From: Candidatus Altarchaeota archaeon | GTDB taxonomy: Archaea; SpSt-1190 | Length of the DNA stretch: 12,940 nt | Reading direction: 5' to 3' | NCBI GenBank assembly: GCA_018221025.1 | Contig: JAAOXX010000037.1 | Location: forward strand, 1 to 12,940 | Part shown: positions 12,915 to 12,940 of the stretch, piece after piece | Layout of the letters: each line of letters opens with the position of its first letter | Position numbering within the stretch: position 1 is the stretch's first letter | Program-made: the position numbers and the translations under genes | Notes under the pieces: generated by a model | Seen by the model: only the letters and a program-made list of their open reading frames with translations | Told to the model about the DNA's origin: nothing | The model's database searches: none

Positions 12915-12933
12915 GTCCCGCCAAAGGCGGGAC
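12915..12933. repeat. Perfect hairpin GTCCCGCC-AAA-GGCGGGAC
   Basis: Eight perfect pairs close a three-base loop. The arm cores equal those of the palindrome at 812-827. It lies 8 bases beyond the preceding hairpin. Confidence 0.55.
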
Positions 12934-12940
12934 TATTTTG

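Larger units (their letters stand above)
12862..12940 (-). tRNA. 3' part of a tRNA, cut by the window edge
   Basis: On the minus strand the end reads T-stem TAAGG/CCCTG around loop TTCGAAT, acceptor 3' strand TGGGCCC and discriminator A, a clear tRNA 3' end. The T-stem has one A-C mismatch. Directly before it comes a hairpin with arms AGGGGC and GCCCCT around GAA, then GTCCCGCC-TTT-GGCGGGAC. The first could be the long variable arm of a leucine/serine-type tRNA, and the second an intron or anticodon-region insert; the CAAAA at the window end would suit a Leu(CAA) loop. This isotype idea is a guess. A pseudogene disrupted by hairpin repeats is the alternative. The 5' half lies outside. Confidence 0.55.

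Noticed and set aside
1..12940. CRISPR array or insertion sequence
   Set aside because: No regularly spaced direct repeats and no transposase or integrase gene were seen; the repeats present are short hairpins.

Overview
The window reads as archaeal chromosome. The initiator tRNA has the A1-U72 pair, there is a textbook C/D box guide sRNA, genes use either A/T-rich TATA boxes about 25 nt before the start codon (leaderless transcripts) or short GGTG/GGTGA Shine-Dalgarno sites, and a compact DRG-like TGS GTPase of archaeal type is present. The modest GC content, small genes and classical ThyA plus DHFR suggest a DPANN-like or similar small-genome archaeon. That assignment is inference; nothing here fixes the phylum.

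Layout. Positions 1-870: a hypothetical CDS (possibly continuing off the left edge), then a dense non-coding block with a minus-strand tRNA(CAT), a GC-rich leader, a symmetric TATA box that can fire both ways, a plus-strand C/D box sRNA whose second guide matches the peptidyl-transferase centre of 23S rRNA, a dispersed inverted repeat and a perfect palindrome. Positions 871-1446: a membrane protein with a PepSY-like tail. Positions 1443-3392: three minus-strand orphan genes that look like divergent paralogues. They are expressed from two promoters carrying the same inverted repeat against the TATA box. This is the most accessory-looking and least explained part.

Positions 3445-8723: one long minus-strand operon, thyA - folA - pyrG - MinD-like ATPase - family 2 glycosyltransferase - TGS GTPase. 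The first three make dTMP, recycle folate and make CTP; the last three are co-transcribed but functionally separate. Positions 8879-10058: initiator tRNA-Met, a long structured hairpin and an HD phosphohydrolase, possibly one transcript. Positions 10112-11629: a ZIP metal transporter, a second copy of the dispersed repeat, tRNA-Ala(CGC) on the minus strand, and a small secreted protein. Positions 11617-12940: an MFS permease on the minus strand and the 3' end of a tRNA with unusual hairpins, cut by the right edge.

The best leads are the three-paralogue cassette with its shared operator-like promoter, the sRNA aimed at the ribosome active site, and the repeat family with a GCGAAGC core that sits at the 3' ends of RNA genes and may act as a bidirectional terminator.
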